This document shows positions 51,697 to 60,863 of a DNA stretch of 64,000 bases, piece after piece. The DNA comes from DATKFM01 sp046154965 (GTDB lineage: Bacteria > Pseudomonadota > Alphaproteobacteria > Dongiales > Dongiaceae). The notes under the pieces were generated by a model that saw only the letters and a program-made list of their open reading frames with translations, did no database searches and was not told the origin of the DNA. Position numbers and translations under genes: made by a program. Where the stretch lies: contig JBJXDY010000096.1 of the NCBI GenBank assembly GCA_046154965.1, positions 39,599 to 103,598 on the forward strand, read 5' to 3'. The stretch's first letter is position 1. Every line of letters starts with the position of its first letter.

Positions 51697-52737
51697 GTGG
51701 CTAACACAACGCTGCCGGTACGGCGCTTCACCTCGCGCTCGGGCGCTGTCATCGACTTCACGGAGCTGGGCTTCGGCACTGCGCCTTTGGGCAATCTCTA
51801 CCGCGCTATCGGCGAAGACGATGCCCAGGCGACCCTGCAGGCCGCCTGGGATGCGGGCTGTCGCTATATCGATACGGCGCCGCTCTACGGCCTTGGCCTG
51901 TCGGAAACCCGGGTCAATCATTTCCTGCGCGGCAAGCCGCGGGACAGCTATGTGCTGTCGACCAAGGTTGGCCGCCTGATCCGCGTCTGCCCGCCGGCGG
52001 AGCGGACCGGACAGGGCAAGTTCTTCGACACACCCTCGCGGCGCGAGGTCTACGACTATTCCCATGATGGGATCATGCGCAGCCTCGAAGACTCGCTGGA
52101 GCGTCTCGGCATCGACCGCATCGACGTGCTCTACTGCCATGACATCGATGTCTTCAATCACGTCTCCGGGGAGGCGCTGGACCGCCGCCTGAAGGAATTC
52201 ATGGGCGGCGGCTATCACGCCATGGTCAAACTGCGGGAGCAGCACGTGGTCAAGGCGATCGGCGCCGGCATCAATGAATGGCAGGTCTGCGAAACCCTTG
52301 CTCGCGCCGGTGACTTCGACGTGTTCCTGCTGGCGGGCCGCTATTCTCTGCTGGAGCAGGACTCGTTGCAGACGCTGCTGCCCTATTGCAGCGAGCACAA
52401 GATCGGCATCGTCATCGGCGGGCCCTACAATTCTGGCATCCTCGCGACCGGGCCTAAACCGGGTGCGTACTACAACTACGATCCGGCGCCGAAGGAGATC
52501 CTCGACCGTGTCGCGCGCATCGAGAAGGTCTGCAATGCCCATGGCGTGAAGTTGCCCGAGGCGGCGCTGCGCTTCCCCCTCGGTCATCCTGCTGTCGTCT
52601 CCGTCATCCCCGGCGCCCAATCGCCGGCGGAAGTCCGCCGCAATGCCGAAATCATGAGCGCGAAAATCCCGGCGGCATTGTGGCCCGCACTGAAGAATGA
52701 GGGCCTGCTGCGCGCGGAGGCGCCGGTGCCCATTTAG
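51697..52737 (+). CDS. Aldo-keto reductase (aldose 1-dehydrogenase / fucose dehydrogenase-like)
   Basis: 346 residues starting at GTG 51697 with AAAGGAGCTCAC ahead. AKR motifs: GTAPLGNLYRAIGEDDAQAT, the catalytic Tyr in YIDTAPLYGLGLSETRV, Lys in VLSTKVGRL, and the proton-relay His in VLYCHDIDVF. The NAD(P)-binding loop is SVIPGAQSPAEV. This subgroup includes D-threo-aldose 1-dehydrogenases and, in a gram-positive bacterium, a pyridoxal 4-dehydrogenase; given an SDR-type pyridoxal dehydrogenase in the window, an aldose or lactol substrate is at least as likely. Confidence 0.87.
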   Translation: MANTTLPVRRFTSRSGAVIDFTELGFGTAPLGNLYRAIGEDDAQATLQAAWDAGCRYIDTAPLYGLGLSETRVNHFLRGKPRDSYVLSTKVGRLIRVCPPAERTGQGKFFDTPSRREVYDYSHDGIMRSLEDSLERLGIDRIDVLYCHDIDVFNHVSGEALDRRLKEFMGGGYHAMVKLREQHVVKAIGAGINEWQVCETLARAGDFDVFLLAGRYSLLEQDSLQTLLPYCSEHKIGIVIGGPYNSGILATGPKPGAYYNYDPAPKEILDRVARIEKVCNAHGVKLPEAALRFPLGHPAVVSVIPGAQSPAEVRRNAEIMSAKIPAALWPALKNEGLLRAEAPVPI

Positions 52738-52777
52738 CTAGATCGCGTAGGCGAAAGAGTTTGACCGGTTCCGAACA

Positions 52778-52834
52778 GGCCGGGAACAGCGCAAAGGCGC
52801 CGCGGAAGGCAGTAAAATCAGCCTGTTCCCGGCC
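52778..52834. repeat. 12-bp inverted repeat in the gap before the sensor gene
   Basis: GGCCGGGAACAG (52778-52789) and CTGTTCCCGGCC (52823-52834) are perfect complements with a 33-nt loop. It may form a stable RNA hairpin ending the aldo-keto reductase transcript, or mark a repeat. An A/T-rich stretch (TTAACTAAAGATTTATCC at 52865-52882) follows and may hold the promoter of the kinase gene. Confidence 0.5.
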
Positions 52835-53004
52835 ATCAGGCACCGCCAGCCTGCCATTAGCATTAACTAAAGATTTATCCCAATCCGGGAAACTGATGAG
52901 TGCCGGAACGCGGGATCGGAGCGGGCCGGCGCGTCCAGATCCATGCCGCGGGCCGGGCAGGCATGGCGCAGAGACGCTGAACCCTGACAGGATTCCCACA
53001 GGCG

Positions 53005-54618
53005 ATGAAGAAACTCACAGGACAGATCGAAGCGATGCCCGGCCAGCAGGACAACCGCGCCGGTGGCGCGACCGCGTCCGACCTGGCGGCGGCCCTCAGC
53101 GCCGCGCGGGAAAGCGAGGCGCGCTTCAAGAGTCTGGTTTCGAATTTGCCGGGCGTCGTTTATCGCGCAAGTTGCGGCGAAGACCCCGAAGACCTTTTCG
53201 TCAGCGAAGGCATCGAGTCGATGATCGGCCACGGGGCCGCCGAGTTCGGCGCCGGCAAGAGCCGCAACATCCGGGATTTCGTCCTCAAGGAGGATCAGGA
53301 TCTGGTGACGGCGGTAAAGCGCCGCGCCGCCATGACGCGCCAGCCCTTCATCATTGAGTATCGCGTGCGCCACGCGGACGGCACCATGCGCTGGGTGCAG
53401 GATCGCGGCCGCGTCTGCTTCGACTGCAACCATGCGCCGCTTTATGTCGACGGCGTCATGTTCGACGTCACCAGGCCGAAGGAAAAGGACGAATCCCTGC
53501 GTACGGCGCAGGCGCGCCTGGTCGATGCCATCGAGAGCGTCGAGACCGGCTTCGGCCTGTACGACGTCGATGACCGCCTGATCCTCTGCAACAGCGCCTA
53601 TCACCAGACCTTCGGCACCGCCGGCCGCGATTTCGCCCGGCTCGTCGGCATGACCTATGAGGAAATCCTGCGCTGGGGCCTGGCCCGCGGGCTCTATCCC
53701 GAAGCCGGCGGCGCCATCGAGAGTTGGGTCACCGCCCGCGCCGCCGAGCATCGTGCCGGCGACGCTGCCGAGCAGGCGCTGCATGTCGGCAACAAATGGG
53801 TGCGCTGCTATCATCGTACAACTGCCGATGGCGGTATTGTCGTCGGTAGCGCCGATGTCACGGATCTGAAACTGGCTGCAGAAGCTTTGGTGCCGGAACA
53901 GGCCTTCGGTGCCGCCGCCTCGGCCACCGGCCGCAAGCTGCTGGGCAATCCCCTGCTGGCCATCAAGCCGTCGTTGGCCGATATGCGCCGCCTCGCGGCC
54001 GAGAAGGGTCTCGCCGCTGACACCTTGTTGGACGAAGTGGAGCAGGGCATTGAGCGCTGCAACAATGTGATGATGGCGCTGGTGGACTATGCGCGCGGAT
54101 ATGAGCTGGTGCGCGAATCCACTGATATCGACGTGTTCCTCAGCAGCATCGTCGAAGAACTATGCGTGCCGGCTGGCGTGTCGCTGAATTCGCGCCTGGG
54201 CGCCGGATGCGATGTGGCGCTCGACCGCCGCGGTTTCCGCAAGGTCGTTGACCATCTGATCGACAATTCCATCTTCGCCCTGACCAATTCGGGCTGGACG
54301 GCGGGCGAGGGCCGCAAGCCGACGATCACCATCCGCACCGAACATGCCGGCCCCCATGTGCGCATCACGGTGAGCGACAACGGCCCTGGCATTCCGCCGG
54401 AGACGATGCGGCGCATCTTCGAGCCGCTGTTCACCACCAAACGCGCCGGCGACGGACTGGGATTGTCGACTTCGCGCAAGATCATCGAGCTGCATGGCGG
54501 CACGATCGATGTTGACAGCGCGGTCGATCAGGGAACCGACTTCACTATCTGGCTGCCGCGGTTCTACTCCGGCCGGAAATCCGTCACCGTCGACAAAGCC
54601 TCCAGCCTTCCGGCTTAA
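53005..54618 (+). CDS. PAS-domain histidine-kinase-like protein without the usual phospho-acceptor His
   Basis: 537 residues, no membrane segments, so cytosolic. PAS domain 1 (about 30-165: FKSLVSNLPGVVYRASCGED, then RHADGTMRWVQDRGRV), PAS domain 2 (about 170-290: SVETGFGLYDVDDRLILCNS). The kinase part keeps the N box (DHLIDNSIF), G1 (DNGPGIP), F (FEPLFTTK) and G2 (GDGLGLS) boxes. In the H box, ATGRKLLGNPLLAIKPS, the position of the His in HExxNPL is Lys311. It can probably bind ATP but cannot autophosphorylate in the normal way. No response regulator gene is adjacent. The stop overlaps the convergent photolyase stop (TTAA). Confidence 0.85.
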   Translation: MKKLTGQIEAMPGQQDNRAGGATASDLAAALSAARESEARFKSLVSNLPGVVYRASCGEDPEDLFVSEGIESMIGHGAAEFGAGKSRNIRDFVLKEDQDLVTAVKRRAAMTRQPFIIEYRVRHADGTMRWVQDRGRVCFDCNHAPLYVDGVMFDVTRPKEKDESLRTAQARLVDAIESVETGFGLYDVDDRLILCNSAYHQTFGTAGRDFARLVGMTYEEILRWGLARGLYPEAGGAIESWVTARAAEHRAGDAAEQALHVGNKWVRCYHRTTADGGIVVGSADVTDLKLAAEALVPEQAFGAAASATGRKLLGNPLLAIKPSLADMRRLAAEKGLAADTLLDEVEQGIERCNNVMMALVDYARGYELVRESTDIDVFLSSIVEELCVPAGVSLNSRLGAGCDVALDRRGFRKVVDHLIDNSIFALTNSGWTAGEGRKPTITIRTEHAGPHVRITVSDNGPGIPPETMRRIFEPLFTTKRAGDGLGLSTSRKIIELHGGTIDVDSAVDQGTDFTIWLPRFYSGRKSVTVDKASSLPA

Positions 54619-56066
54619 GTCCGTTCTGCTTCCTTCATCGACTTGAGAGCGGCAAGCGCGCGCTCGCGGGCTATGCCGTGATCGACGATGGGCGCCGGGT
54701 AGTCGCGGCCGAGTTCGGTTCCGGCGGCCTGAAGCGCGTCCGGCGGCGCGAGCCAGGGCTTATGGATGAACGCATCCGGCAGTCGGGCGATCTCCGGCAC
54801 CCAGCGCCTGACATAGACTCCCTCGGGATCGAATTTCTCGCCCTGCAGCACCGGGTTGAAAATGCGGAAGTAGGGCGCGGCATCGGCGCCGCTGCCGGCG
54901 ACCCACTGCCAGCTCGCCGCGTTCTGCGCCAAGTCGGCATCCACCAGCGTCTCCCAGAACCACTCTTCGCCGCGCTGCCAGGGAATCAGCAGGTCCTTGA
55001 TCAGGAACGACGCGGCGATCATGCGCACGCGGTTATGCATCCAGCCCGTCTGCCAAAGTTCGCGCATGCCGGCATCGACGATGGGATAGCCGGTCCGGCC
55101 GCGCTGCCAGGCCTTCAGGCCCGGTTCGTCCTCACGCCAGGGAAAGCGCCCGAATTCCTCGCGCCAGGGCTGCTCCGGCAACGATGGCCAGTGATAGAGC
55201 AGGTGATGGGTAAACTCGCGCCAGCCGAGTTCGCGGAGATAGGCGCCCGCCGGCCCGTCATGGATCGACAAGCCCTGACTCTGAGCGCCGGCGGCGATGC
55301 CATGCCAGACCTGCCGCGGGCTGAGTTCGCCCCAATGAAGGTAGGGCGACATGCGGGAGGTTTGGGGCAGGTCGGGGCGGTTGCGGTCCGTGTCGTAGGT
55401 TTTGAGCGCGGTCTTGGCGAAGCGCGTCAATTGCGCGATGGCGCCATGCTCGCCGGGCTGCCAGGCCGCGCGCAGGCCGCCGGCCCAATCGGGTTTCCTT
55501 GGCGGCAGATCCCAATCCTCGAGGGGGTCCGACTTCGCTGATGCGCCGCGCAGGCTTTCGGGCGCCAGTATCGGCCGTTCGGGCCTCCGCTCGCGGATCG
55601 TATTCCAGTACGGCGTGAACACCTTGAACGGGCTGTCTTGCTTTGTGCGCACAGTCCAAGGTTCGGTAAGCAGCGCGCCGTTGTAGCTCTCGGCAATGAT
55701 ACTACTTTCGGTCAGCGATTTCTTGATCGCCGTGTCGCGGGCGATGGCGTGGGGCTCGTAGCAGCGGTTCCAATGCACGGAGACCGCGCCGGTTTCGCGC
55801 ACAAGTTCGGCAATGATGGTATCGGTACGGCCGCGGCGCAGGATGAGTTGCGCGCCGAGCTTCTTGATATCAACCGCAAGCGACATCAGGCTGTGATGCA
55901 GCCACCAGCGGCTGGCGCCGCCCATGCGCCAGTGGCCTGGCGTCTCATCGTCGAGGATGTAGAGCGGCAGCACAGGACGGCCGGTGGCAACGGCCGCGTT
56001 CAACGCCGGATTGTCGCGCAGCCGCAAGTCCTGGCGGAACCAGTGGATGGCTGGGGCTTCTGCCAA
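54615..56066 (-). CDS. phr: Deoxyribodipyrimidine photolyase (class I CPD type)
   Basis: 483 residues starting at a TTG (56066), 6 bases after the PdeM stop; no closer ATG gives a full family N-terminus. IHWFRQDLRLRDNPALNAAV opens the Rossmann-like domain. The FAD-binding half contains LGWREFTHHLLYHWPSL, TGYPIVDAGMRELWQTGWMH, NRVRMIAASFLIKDLLIPW, ANGFDP-like ASWQWVAGSGADAAPYFRIF and KFDPEGVYVRRWVPE, all standard for class I photolyases that split cyclobutane pyrimidine dimers with blue light. It is the last gene of the helicase-PdeM-photolyase operon. Confidence 0.93.
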   Translation of the reverse strand: MAEAPAIHWFRQDLRLRDNPALNAAVATGRPVLPLYILDDETPGHWRMGGASRWWLHHSLMSLAVDIKKLGAQLILRRGRTDTIIAELVRETGAVSVHWNRCYEPHAIARDTAIKKSLTESSIIAESYNGALLTEPWTVRTKQDSPFKVFTPYWNTIRERRPERPILAPESLRGASAKSDPLEDWDLPPRKPDWAGGLRAAWQPGEHGAIAQLTRFAKTALKTYDTDRNRPDLPQTSRMSPYLHWGELSPRQVWHGIAAGAQSQGLSIHDGPAGAYLRELGWREFTHHLLYHWPSLPEQPWREEFGRFPWREDEPGLKAWQRGRTGYPIVDAGMRELWQTGWMHNRVRMIAASFLIKDLLIPWQRGEEWFWETLVDADLAQNAASWQWVAGSGADAAPYFRIFNPVLQGEKFDPEGVYVRRWVPEIARLPDAFIHKPWLAPPDALQAAGTELGRDYPAPIVDHGIARERALAALKSMKEAERT

Positions 56067-56071
56067 CGGTG

Positions 56072-56791
56072 TCAGAGGGCGGCGAGGCCGACGCTGTGGA
56101 TGCGGTCGCGGCCGAGCACGAGGGCGCGGGCGCCGCGGGGGAACAGGCCGGCGATCGCGGGATCGCCGACATCGAGGCCCCCGGTATAGGCGCCGAAGGC
56201 CGGCAGGATCAGCCGCCGCATGTCCGCGACAAAGCAGCGGCCGCCGACCCGCCGGCCGCGGACATTGGCCCCGAACTTCGGATGGAAATGGCCGGAGATC
56301 TCGCCCCGCGTCGCGCCTGCTTTCGCCTCATGACGGAATAGCAGCGGGCCGGCGGCGAGTTCATGCATTACCCGGCCGCCAAAGCGCGCGGGCGGTTCGG
56401 GATCGTGGTTGCCGCAAATCCAGATCCAATCACGCAGCGCCGTCAGCGACGCCAGCTTGTGCGAATCCTCGCCATGGAGCCGCTCCGCCGCTTCCCCGTC
56501 ATGGAAGCTGTCGCCAAGGCATACCACCCGCCGTGGCTTATAGGCCTCCAGCAGTTCAGCCAGTGTCGCCAGCGTCGCCCGCGTGTCATAGGGCGGCAGC
56601 AGATTGCCGCGCTGCTGCGCCATCCGCGAGCCCTTCTCGAAATGCAGGTCGGCGACGGCGAGCAGGGATATCGCGGGAACGAACAGCGCGCCCGCGATAT
56701 CCAGCCACAGTTCCACGCCGTTCAGGCGCCAGCCGATGCCGGCGCGCCGCGACGCGGGTTCGGGCTCTTCTCGTTTCGCCGAAGGGATCAT
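56072..56791 (-). CDS. pdeM: Ligase-associated metallophosphoesterase PdeM
   Basis: 239 residues. Metallophosphoesterase motifs are in order: DLHFEKGS (Asp48, His50), GDSFHDG, GNHDPEPP and GHFHPKF. This is the PdeM family, found with Lhr-type helicase and a DNA ligase in a DNA damage module. Here it follows the helicase gene by 37 bases and precedes photolyase by 5, in one operon. The ligase and exonuclease partners of the usual cluster are missing from this locus. Confidence 0.92.
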   Translation of the reverse strand: MIPSAKREEPEPASRRAGIGWRLNGVELWLDIAGALFVPAISLLAVADLHFEKGSRMAQQRGNLLPPYDTRATLATLAELLEAYKPRRVVCLGDSFHDGEAAERLHGEDSHKLASLTALRDWIWICGNHDPEPPARFGGRVMHELAAGPLLFRHEAKAGATRGEISGHFHPKFGANVRGRRVGGRCFVADMRRLILPAFGAYTGGLDVGDPAIAGLFPRGARALVLGRDRIHSVGLAAL

Positions 56792-56828
56792 CCCACCTCC
56801 ATCGCAGACTCGCGTTCGCCCCGCAACC

Positions 56829-59270
56829 TCAAACCTGAAGTTCGCCTTGCGGCTCTTCGTACATGGCTTCGGCGATCAGTTCCTCCGCCGCTTCCTGCAG
56901 CAGATCGTCCATCGCCGCGCCATAGACCGACACCTTGCCGATCTCCAGCATTACCGGTACGGCCAACGGCGACACGCGGATCAGCCGCCGGTGCGTAATC
57001 TTCCCCTTCACCCGCGCCAGCATGTCGGCGAGGCGGCGTACATCGGTCAGGCCGCCGGCGGCATCGGCCCGGGTCGCGCGGAGCAGCACATGCTGCGGCT
57101 CATGCTTGCGCAGCACGTCATAGATGAGGTCGGAGTTCACGGTAAGCTGTTTACCGCTCTTTTCCTCGCCGGGATGGCGGCGGTCGATCAGGCCGGCGAT
57201 GACGGCGACGTTGCGGAAGGTGCGCTTCAGCAGGCTCGATTCCGCCATCCATTCCTCGAGATCGTCGCCCAGCATGTCCTGGTCGAACAGCGCGGCCATG
57301 TCGCGCACCGGCTGCAGGCTCCAGACGGCGATGGCGTAGTCGCTGGCGACGAAGCCGATGGGGCGCAGGCCGGCCCGTTCCATGCGCCGGGTCAGCAGCA
57401 TGCCCAGGGTCTGATGCGCGTTGCGGCCTTCGAAGCAATAGGCGCAGAGGAATTCCTTGTTGCCGCGCGGAAAGGTCTCGACCAGCAGGCCGTCATGTTC
57501 CGGCAGTACGGAGCGGCGGCGCTGCAATTCCAGCCATTCACGCACATCGCCGGGCAGGCTGCGCCATCTCCCCGGCTCGGCCAGCAGCGCCCGCACGCGG
57601 TCGGCAAGCTGCGTGCTCAGCGGCAGGCGGCCGCCGGCATAGACGGGAATTTTCGGATCCTCGCCGGCGGCGCGGGAGACGACGGCGGTGGTTTCGCGGA
57701 CGCCCTCGAAGCGCAGCATCTCGCCGGCGAAGACAAAGGTGTCGCCGGGAACGAGACCCTGGATGAAATATTCTTCCACCTGGCCGAGGCGGCGGCCGTT
57801 GCGCAGCGCAACTTTCAGCATCGGCTCTTCAACGATGGTGCCGACATTCAGCCGGTATTGCCGCGCCACGCGCGGGTTCGCGAGGTGATACAGGCCATCC
57901 TCGCAGAGGCTCAGCCGCTGCCACCGTTCATAGCTCTTCAGCGCATAGCCGCCGGTGCAGACGAAGGCCAGTGCGTCGTCGAAATCCTGGCGCGGCAGGC
58001 CGGCATAGGGCGCCGCGCTGCGAACCTCGTCATACAGCGCATCGGCGGCGAAGGGCGCGGCGCAGGCCATGCCGAGGATATGTTGCGCCAGCACGTCCAA
58101 CCCGCCGATGCGCGGCGGTTCGTGGTCCAGGGTGTTGTCCCGCACGGCTTCGATGGCAGCGCGGCATTCCAGCACCTCGAACCGGTTGGCCGGCACCAGG
58201 ATCGCCGCGCTCGGCTCGTCCAGCCGGTGATTGGCGCGGCCGATGCGCTGGATCAGGCGGCTCGCCCCCTTGGGCGCCCCGACCTGCAGCACGAGATCGA
58301 CGGCGGCCCAATCGATGCCGAGGTCAAGCGAAGAAGTCGCCACCACGGCGCGCAGGCCGCCGCGGGCCATGGCCGCCTCCACCTTGCGGCGCTGCTCCGG
58401 CGCCAGGCTGCCATGGTGGAGGGCGATGGGAAGATTGTCCTCGTTGAGCCGCCACAAGGCCTGGAACACCAGCTCCGCCTGGGCCCGCGTGTTGACGAAC
58501 AGCAGCGTGGTGCGGTGCGCCTTGACGGTCAGGTAGACATCCTCCATGGCGAACAGCGCCATGTGGCCCGACCAGGGCATTCGCTGCCGAGGCTCCAGGA
58601 TGCGGATGACCGGCGCGGCGCCGGCCCGGCCGCGCACCAGGGCGACGGCGGGATCGTCGGCGCGGGCGGTGGGGGACAGCCACTGCCGCAGCGCCTCCTC
58701 GTCGGCCACGGTGGCGGAGAGGCCGGCGCGGCGGCAATCCGGCGCCAGCTTCGCCAGCCGCGCCAATCCGAGCGCCAGCAGATCGCCGCGCTTGGTGCCG
58801 GTCAGCGCATGCAGCTCGTCGACGATCACCCGCTGGAGACCGCCGAACATCCGCTCCGCGTCCGTGAAGGACAGCAGCAGCGCCAGCGATTCCGGCGTGG
58901 TCATGAGGATCTGCGGCGGCTTGCGGCGCTGCCGCTGGCGCTTGGCGGCGGGCGTGTCGCCGGTGCGCGTCTCCGTGGTGACCGGCAGCGCCATCTCGCC
59001 GATCGGCGCTTCCAGGTTGCGGTGGATGTCGATGGCCAGCGCCTTCAGCGGCGAGATATAGAGGGTGTGCAAGCCCGGCCGGGGATTAGCGGCCAGGTCG
59101 ATCAGAGATGGCAGGAACCCGGCCAGCGTCTTGCCGCCGCCGGTGGGCGCGATCAGCAGCGCCGACCGCCCCGCGCGATCCGCCGCCAGCAGCTCGAGCT
59201 GATGCGGATGCGGCTCCCAGCCACGGCCGGCAAACCAGTCCGCGAACAACGGGGGCAGGGAGGTGTTCAT
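56829..59270 (-). CDS. Ligase-associated DEXH-box helicase (Lhr family)
   Basis: 813 residues from the ATG at 59270; the frame is open to 59504 but the family sequence starts at WFAGRGWEPHPHQLELLAAD. Helicase motifs: Walker A APTGGGKT (Lys47), DELH (151-154), SATV, the second RecA-like domain with TLLFVNTRAQAELVFQALW and QRIGRANHRLDEPSAAI, then the winged-helix and Lhr core C-terminal regions. The family unwinds DNA 3' to 5' in damage response. It leads the operon with PdeM and photolyase. Confidence 0.92.
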   Translation of the reverse strand: MNTSLPPLFADWFAGRGWEPHPHQLELLAADRAGRSALLIAPTGGGKTLAGFLPSLIDLAANPRPGLHTLYISPLKALAIDIHRNLEAPIGEMALPVTTETRTGDTPAAKRQRQRRKPPQILMTTPESLALLLSFTDAERMFGGLQRVIVDELHALTGTKRGDLLALGLARLAKLAPDCRRAGLSATVADEEALRQWLSPTARADDPAVALVRGRAGAAPVIRILEPRQRMPWSGHMALFAMEDVYLTVKAHRTTLLFVNTRAQAELVFQALWRLNEDNLPIALHHGSLAPEQRRKVEAAMARGGLRAVVATSSLDLGIDWAAVDLVLQVGAPKGASRLIQRIGRANHRLDEPSAAILVPANRFEVLECRAAIEAVRDNTLDHEPPRIGGLDVLAQHILGMACAAPFAADALYDEVRSAAPYAGLPRQDFDDALAFVCTGGYALKSYERWQRLSLCEDGLYHLANPRVARQYRLNVGTIVEEPMLKVALRNGRRLGQVEEYFIQGLVPGDTFVFAGEMLRFEGVRETTAVVSRAAGEDPKIPVYAGGRLPLSTQLADRVRALLAEPGRWRSLPGDVREWLELQRRRSVLPEHDGLLVETFPRGNKEFLCAYCFEGRNAHQTLGMLLTRRMERAGLRPIGFVASDYAIAVWSLQPVRDMAALFDQDMLGDDLEEWMAESSLLKRTFRNVAVIAGLIDRRHPGEEKSGKQLTVNSDLIYDVLRKHEPQHVLLRATRADAAGGLTDVRRLADMLARVKGKITHRRLIRVSPLAVPVMLEIGKVSVYGAAMDDLLQEAAEELIAEAMYEEPQGELQV

Positions 59271-59513
59271 GATCTTCAGACGATCCGCGATTCGGGTTTG
59301 CTTGGCCACAAGAAGGAAACGTAAGAAAGAAAGCAAGATGTTTGGCCGCAGATGAACGCAGATGCAGCGAATCCGCCTGGATGACGATTGGATGCGGCAA
59401 TTGCCGGGGTTCCTGCGCGCCGGCGGCGCGCAAGGAAGCAATCGTCGCGGGTAACGCGCGGTATCTCTGATAAACCCGATCGAACGGTGTTTAACTGCGG
59501 CCATTATCGTTCT
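59271..59513. other. Intergenic region with dispersed-repeat core and a hairpin
   Basis: No gene. GATGAACGCAGAT at 59351-59363 matches the core of the inverted repeat at 35433. A hairpin at 59410-59437 (TTCCTGCGCGCC / GGCGCGCAAGGAA, one bulged base) follows. The run GTAAGAAAG-AAAGCAAGA near 59322 resembles GTAAGAAAGCAAGA near 60962 in the next gap. Confidence 0.45.
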
Positions 59514-60863
59514 TCAGCCCATGACCCAGACTTCCACCGGCGTCGCGCGGCCGCGCAATGTGACAAGGCCGTAGGGGCGGACGTCCATGGCGTCGACGGC
59601 GCGTTCTCCGGCCTGCGCGCGAACTGCGGTCACCAGCTCGCGGCTGAACGCGACGGATACACTCGCCTCGCGGGTCAGGCGTTCGAGCCGTGCGGCGATG
59701 TTGACCGAGTCGCCCACCACCGTGAATTCCAGATGCCGTGTGTCGCCGACATTACCGACGACAACCGGGCCGTAGTGCAAGCCGACACCGATGGCGACGG
59801 GCGGCAAATCCCGCGCGGCGCGCTTGGCGCTCCACTTCGCCACTTCGCCCAGCATCTCCGCGGCGCAGGCCAGCGCGCGGCGGGCGTCGTCGGGCCGGGC
59901 CGACGGCGTGCCGAACACCGCCATGATGCCGTCGCCGAGATACTTGTCGATCGTTCCGCCGTTGCGGAAGATCACCTTCGCCATGCGGCGGTGAAAGCTT
60001 CGCAGCAGGTTGATGGTGCCTTCGGGCGTCAGCCGCTCGGCATGGCGGCTGAAACCCACGATATCGACAAACAGGACGCCGACGGTGCGATGGCGGCCGG
60101 TGTCGAGGTCGATCGTGGCGCTGGCGAGTTCGCTCACCATGTTCGGCGAGAAATATCGCGCCAGGTTGGCGCGCGCGGCTTCTGCCGCCACCTGGCGCTT
60201 CAGGTGCCGCCGCGCCCGCCACACCCCGGCGGCCAGCACCAGGGTGATGATGATCAGAAGCACGATTTGATTATGCAGCAGGCCCGACGCGGCGTAGTAC
60301 GGGTTGAGGAAAACCGCCAGCTGATCCGCTGCGGTTTTCACCGGAATGCCCTGGGCTGCTGCGGTGTCGTAGTTCATCGTGTCGGGCAGTCCCAGTATCC
60401 ACCAGTAGCCGATGCTCCAGCAGACCGCGCTGGCCGCTCCCGCCCACAGCACCATCGCCGGCGAATAGCTCAAGGCCATACTCGCCAGATAGACCAGCAG
60501 ATAGATGAAATCGTGGAACCGCAGCCGCATCTGCAGCGGCCAGTCGTTTTCCGACAGGGGATTGGGGACATAGAGGATGTAGGTGAGGAGCGCCACGTCC
60601 AGGGTGATGAACATCGCTTTCCACAGAGTGCCGGAGGCGCGCTTGCGCAGCAGATAGGGAATCAGTCCGAGGAGGAGGAAGATGCCGGCGGCGGCCAGAT
60701 AGAAACACACCCGCGGAAACGGCACGATGAACAGCAGCCAGAGGGTGATGGCGGCAAGAGCGAGGGAGCGTACGCGAAAGGCGAAAGCCAAGCCGTCCTG
60801 CTCCTCCTGGCGGATCGCCTGAACGGCGTGCGGGCCATCGGTGGTGGCGGAGGGTGCAGCCAT
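59514..60863 (-). CDS. Membrane adenylate/guanylate cyclase (class III)
   Basis: 449 residues from the ATG at 60863; codons up to 61028 are open but lie in a repeat-rich gap. Six or so hydrophobic segments (about 30-235) form the membrane part. The C-terminal catalytic domain (about 265-445) shows VLFVDIVGFSRHAERL (metal-binding Asp), GGTIDKYLGDGIMAVFG (second metal Asp) and VVGDSVNIAARLE, the class III cyclase pattern with an Asn-Arg pair for catalysis. It likely makes cAMP. A sensory role for the membrane part is possible. Confidence 0.9.
   Translation of the reverse strand: MAAPSATTDGPHAVQAIRQEEQDGLAFAFRVRSLALAAITLWLLFIVPFPRVCFYLAAAGIFLLLGLIPYLLRKRASGTLWKAMFITLDVALLTYILYVPNPLSENDWPLQMRLRFHDFIYLLVYLASMALSYSPAMVLWAGAASAVCWSIGYWWILGLPDTMNYDTAAAQGIPVKTAADQLAVFLNPYYAASGLLHNQIVLLIIITLVLAAGVWRARRHLKRQVAAEAARANLARYFSPNMVSELASATIDLDTGRHRTVGVLFVDIVGFSRHAERLTPEGTINLLRSFHRRMAKVIFRNGGTIDKYLGDGIMAVFGTPSARPDDARRALACAAEMLGEVAKWSAKRAARDLPPVAIGVGLHYGPVVVGNVGDTRHLEFTVVGDSVNIAARLERLTREASVSVAFSRELVTAVRAQAGERAVDAMDVRPYGLVTLRGRATPVEVWVMG

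Noticed and set aside
56604..59324. 906-codon open frame on the plus strand, the longest in the window
   Set aside because: It is the antisense shadow of the Lhr-type helicase and PdeM genes, whose minus-strand products have intact motifs; the plus product has no family features and the composition typical of a GC-rich shadow.
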